Shown here: piece after piece, positions 62,926 to 64,000 of the stretch
How positions within the stretch are numbered: position 1 is the stretch's first letter
Layout: every line of letters starts with the position of its first letter
Source: Xenorhabdus eapokensis
Lineage (GTDB): Bacteria; Pseudomonadota; Gammaproteobacteria; Enterobacterales; Enterobacteriaceae
Length of the DNA stretch: 64,000 bases
Reading direction: 5' to 3'
Assembly: GCF_001908105.1 (NCBI RefSeq)
Contig: NZ_MKGQ01000008.1
Location: forward strand, 1 to 64,000
Translations under genes and position numbers: made by a program
Notes under the pieces: generated by a model
What the model saw: the letters and a program-made list of their open reading frames with translations, nothing else
What the model was told of the DNA's origin: nothing
Databases searched by the model: none

Positions 62926-62980
62926 ATCACGTAAATGTAGACTCGGCTTTTTAGGTTCAGCAAAAAGCCGAGTCTGTTTC
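62926..62980 (+). terminator. Terminator of the invasin gene (copy 1)
   Basis: A perfect 14-bp stem (62939-62952 with 62962-62975) is followed by TTT. Together with its 5' flank ATCACGTAAATGTAG it is repeated almost exactly at 63789-63835. Confidence 0.9.
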
Positions 62981-63265
62981 ATTTTCTGCAACACAGTGTT
63001 TTCTGCATAGCCGCTTATTTCAAAGTAATTTCCTCTCTTAAATAAAACCCCAATAAATTAGCAGTAAACTTTGAGTTTACACGCCAGCGCATCACTCACT
63101 CGACGAATAGAGAGATTTTATTATGCTAAACCCGATTTTAGTGTGTATTCATTGCTATATGATTACCGCTTATTGCGATAAAAATTTAACTTAAGTAATA
63201 TGGTTTGGCGATTTAGTCGTAGGATGAAATAACCTTAAACTTTAATGAAGATCAGCGAGGTGTTT
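62981..63265. other. Region between invasin gene and Ig-like gene
   Basis: About 285 bases. A small dyad GTAAACTTTGAGTTTAC lies near 63068, and a 23-codon frame starts at 63123 after GAGAG but has no recognisable content. The promoter of the downstream gene is probably here. Confidence 0.45.
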
Positions 63266-63670
63266 ATGTCTAACGTTAATCAGCAAGAAAAACAGGTGCT
63301 AGATTCCACATCGGATCTCAATGTGAAAATTGAAACGTACCCAAAAGGCCCAGTACCGGCGACTGGGATTTATACTATAAGAGTCAACGTTACAAGTGAT
63401 AATAATAGTAAAGAAATATCTAACCAAAGAATTAAATTGAGCGTAACCGATCCACAGGGGAACCCCGTATTGGGTGAGGATGGCAACCCTCAGGTATACA
63501 CCAATGCTGATGGGCGTGGTGATACATTAACCGATAGTCATGGTGTGATTTTCTTTACACCGTATCTTAGGCTTAACAAGCACCAAACTCAAACTGGCAT
63601 ATACACAATAAAGGCCTCTGTGGAAGGCTCAGGAATAGAACCTGCGCAACTGCCGGTGGAATTCCAATAG
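63266..63670 (+). CDS. Small Big_1-like immunoglobulin-fold protein
   Basis: A 134-residue protein that reads as one bacterial Ig-like (Big_1) domain: KIETYPKGPVPATGIYTIRV, LSVTDPQGNPVLGEDG, TDSHGVIFFTPYL and IYTIKASVEG. The PKGPVPATG segment resembles PAGPLPATG in the upstream invasin, so it may derive from, or pair with, such adhesins. No signal peptide or anchor is seen, which is odd for this fold. GCGAGG lies before the ATG at 63266; the frame to 63245 is not needed. Confidence 0.75.
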   Translation: MSNVNQQEKQVLDSTSDLNVKIETYPKGPVPATGIYTIRVNVTSDNNSKEISNQRIKLSVTDPQGNPVLGEDGNPQVYTNADGRGDTLTDSHGVIFFTPYLRLNKHQTQTGIYTIKASVEGSGIEPAQLPVEFQ

Positions 63671-63788
63671 CTAACAATCCAAAAATCTGCGGTTATCTAA
63701 AAAATGGGAATAGTTCTTGCGGTATTTGACTTTGATGCTTAAACACCTTATCAAAGCCAAAGAAAGTGACTATTCAAACTGATTTATT

Positions 63789-63835
63789 ATCACGTAAATG
63801 TAGACTCGGTTTTTATTAAAAAGCCGAGTCTGTTA
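63789..63835 (+). terminator. Terminator of the Ig-like gene (copy 2)
   Basis: A hairpin of about 13 bp (63802-63831) is followed by TGTTATAATTT. It repeats copy 1, including 21 identical bases (62926-62946 and 63789-63809). Confidence 0.88.
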
Positions 63836-63839
63836 TAAT

Positions 63840-64000
63840 TTCCATCACAAAATATATTACTTTATTACTGGTTCGAATTATTGAGTATCTTTTTTTATGC
63901 CAATATGATACATGCTCTGTTTGTGTGTATACACCGCATTAATATTTATTAATAACGTTATAAATTTGAGCAAGTGATAATATCTGCATATTTTAATTGA
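63840..64000. other. AT-rich end of window
   Basis: No gene, RNA or clear signal is seen in the last 160 bases. Confidence 0.5.

Noticed and set aside
63123..63194. 23-codon frame with a GAGAG site upstream
   Set aside because: Too short, no recognisable content; may be chance in AT-rich DNA.

Overview
The window is a gammaproteobacterial chromosome segment, almost certainly Morganellaceae and most likely Xenorhabdus. The core genes are enterobacterial in sequence, length and start codon. EnvZ is only 341 residues with almost no periplasmic domain, as described for Xenorhabdus nematophila. Insertion-sequence debris and islands that are visibly more AT-rich interrupt the core.

Layout. 1-2.7 kb: three transposase genes (one cut by the window edge), an orphan 3' coding remnant and a tRNA-Pro with its terminator. 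3.2-8.3 kb: glyS-glyQ, tag, avtA. 8.7-12.4 kb: yidE, yidQ, yidR, without the ibpA/ibpB pair that E. coli carries between yidE and yidQ. 12.6-25.6 kb: yicG, ligB, gmk-rpoZ-spoT, a decayed trmH, recG, gltS, xanP, yicH. 25.6-36.9 kb: fabY-dtd-yihX, bipA, the glnA-glnL-glnG nitrogen locus with its sigma-54 promoter and NtrC sites, hemN, yihI. 37-43.7 kb: a GT39-type glycosyltransferase, the adenine permease adeP, a homologue of Rhodococcus VapA, an IS50-like remnant, and an amino-acid ABC transporter lacking a neighbouring ATPase gene. 43.8-50.3 kb: phoU-pstB-pstA-pstC-pstS behind a Pho box, then envZ-ompR. 50.4-53.5 kb: greB and tex.

The most novel part is 53.6-59.25 kb: a compact, AT-rich, five-gene leftward operon encoding, in order, a membrane di-iron desaturase, a divergent proline-dehydrogenase homologue, an ATP-grasp ligase, an MFS transporter and a class V PLP enzyme. 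I infer a small biosynthetic cluster for an exported amino-acid-derived or dipeptide-like metabolite. The PRODH homologue departs from the family at several substrate-site positions. Beyond it lie an IS630-type remnant, an invasin/intimin-type inverse autotransporter and a small bacterial-Ig-like protein. These last two genes end in nearly identical terminators.

The second notable item is the VapA-family gene at 40.4 kb: the diagnostic C-terminal barrel is present, but the Sec signal of the Rhodococcus proteins is replaced by a charged 50-residue leader.

All functional calls come from reading motifs and from remembered family sequences. No database search was run.
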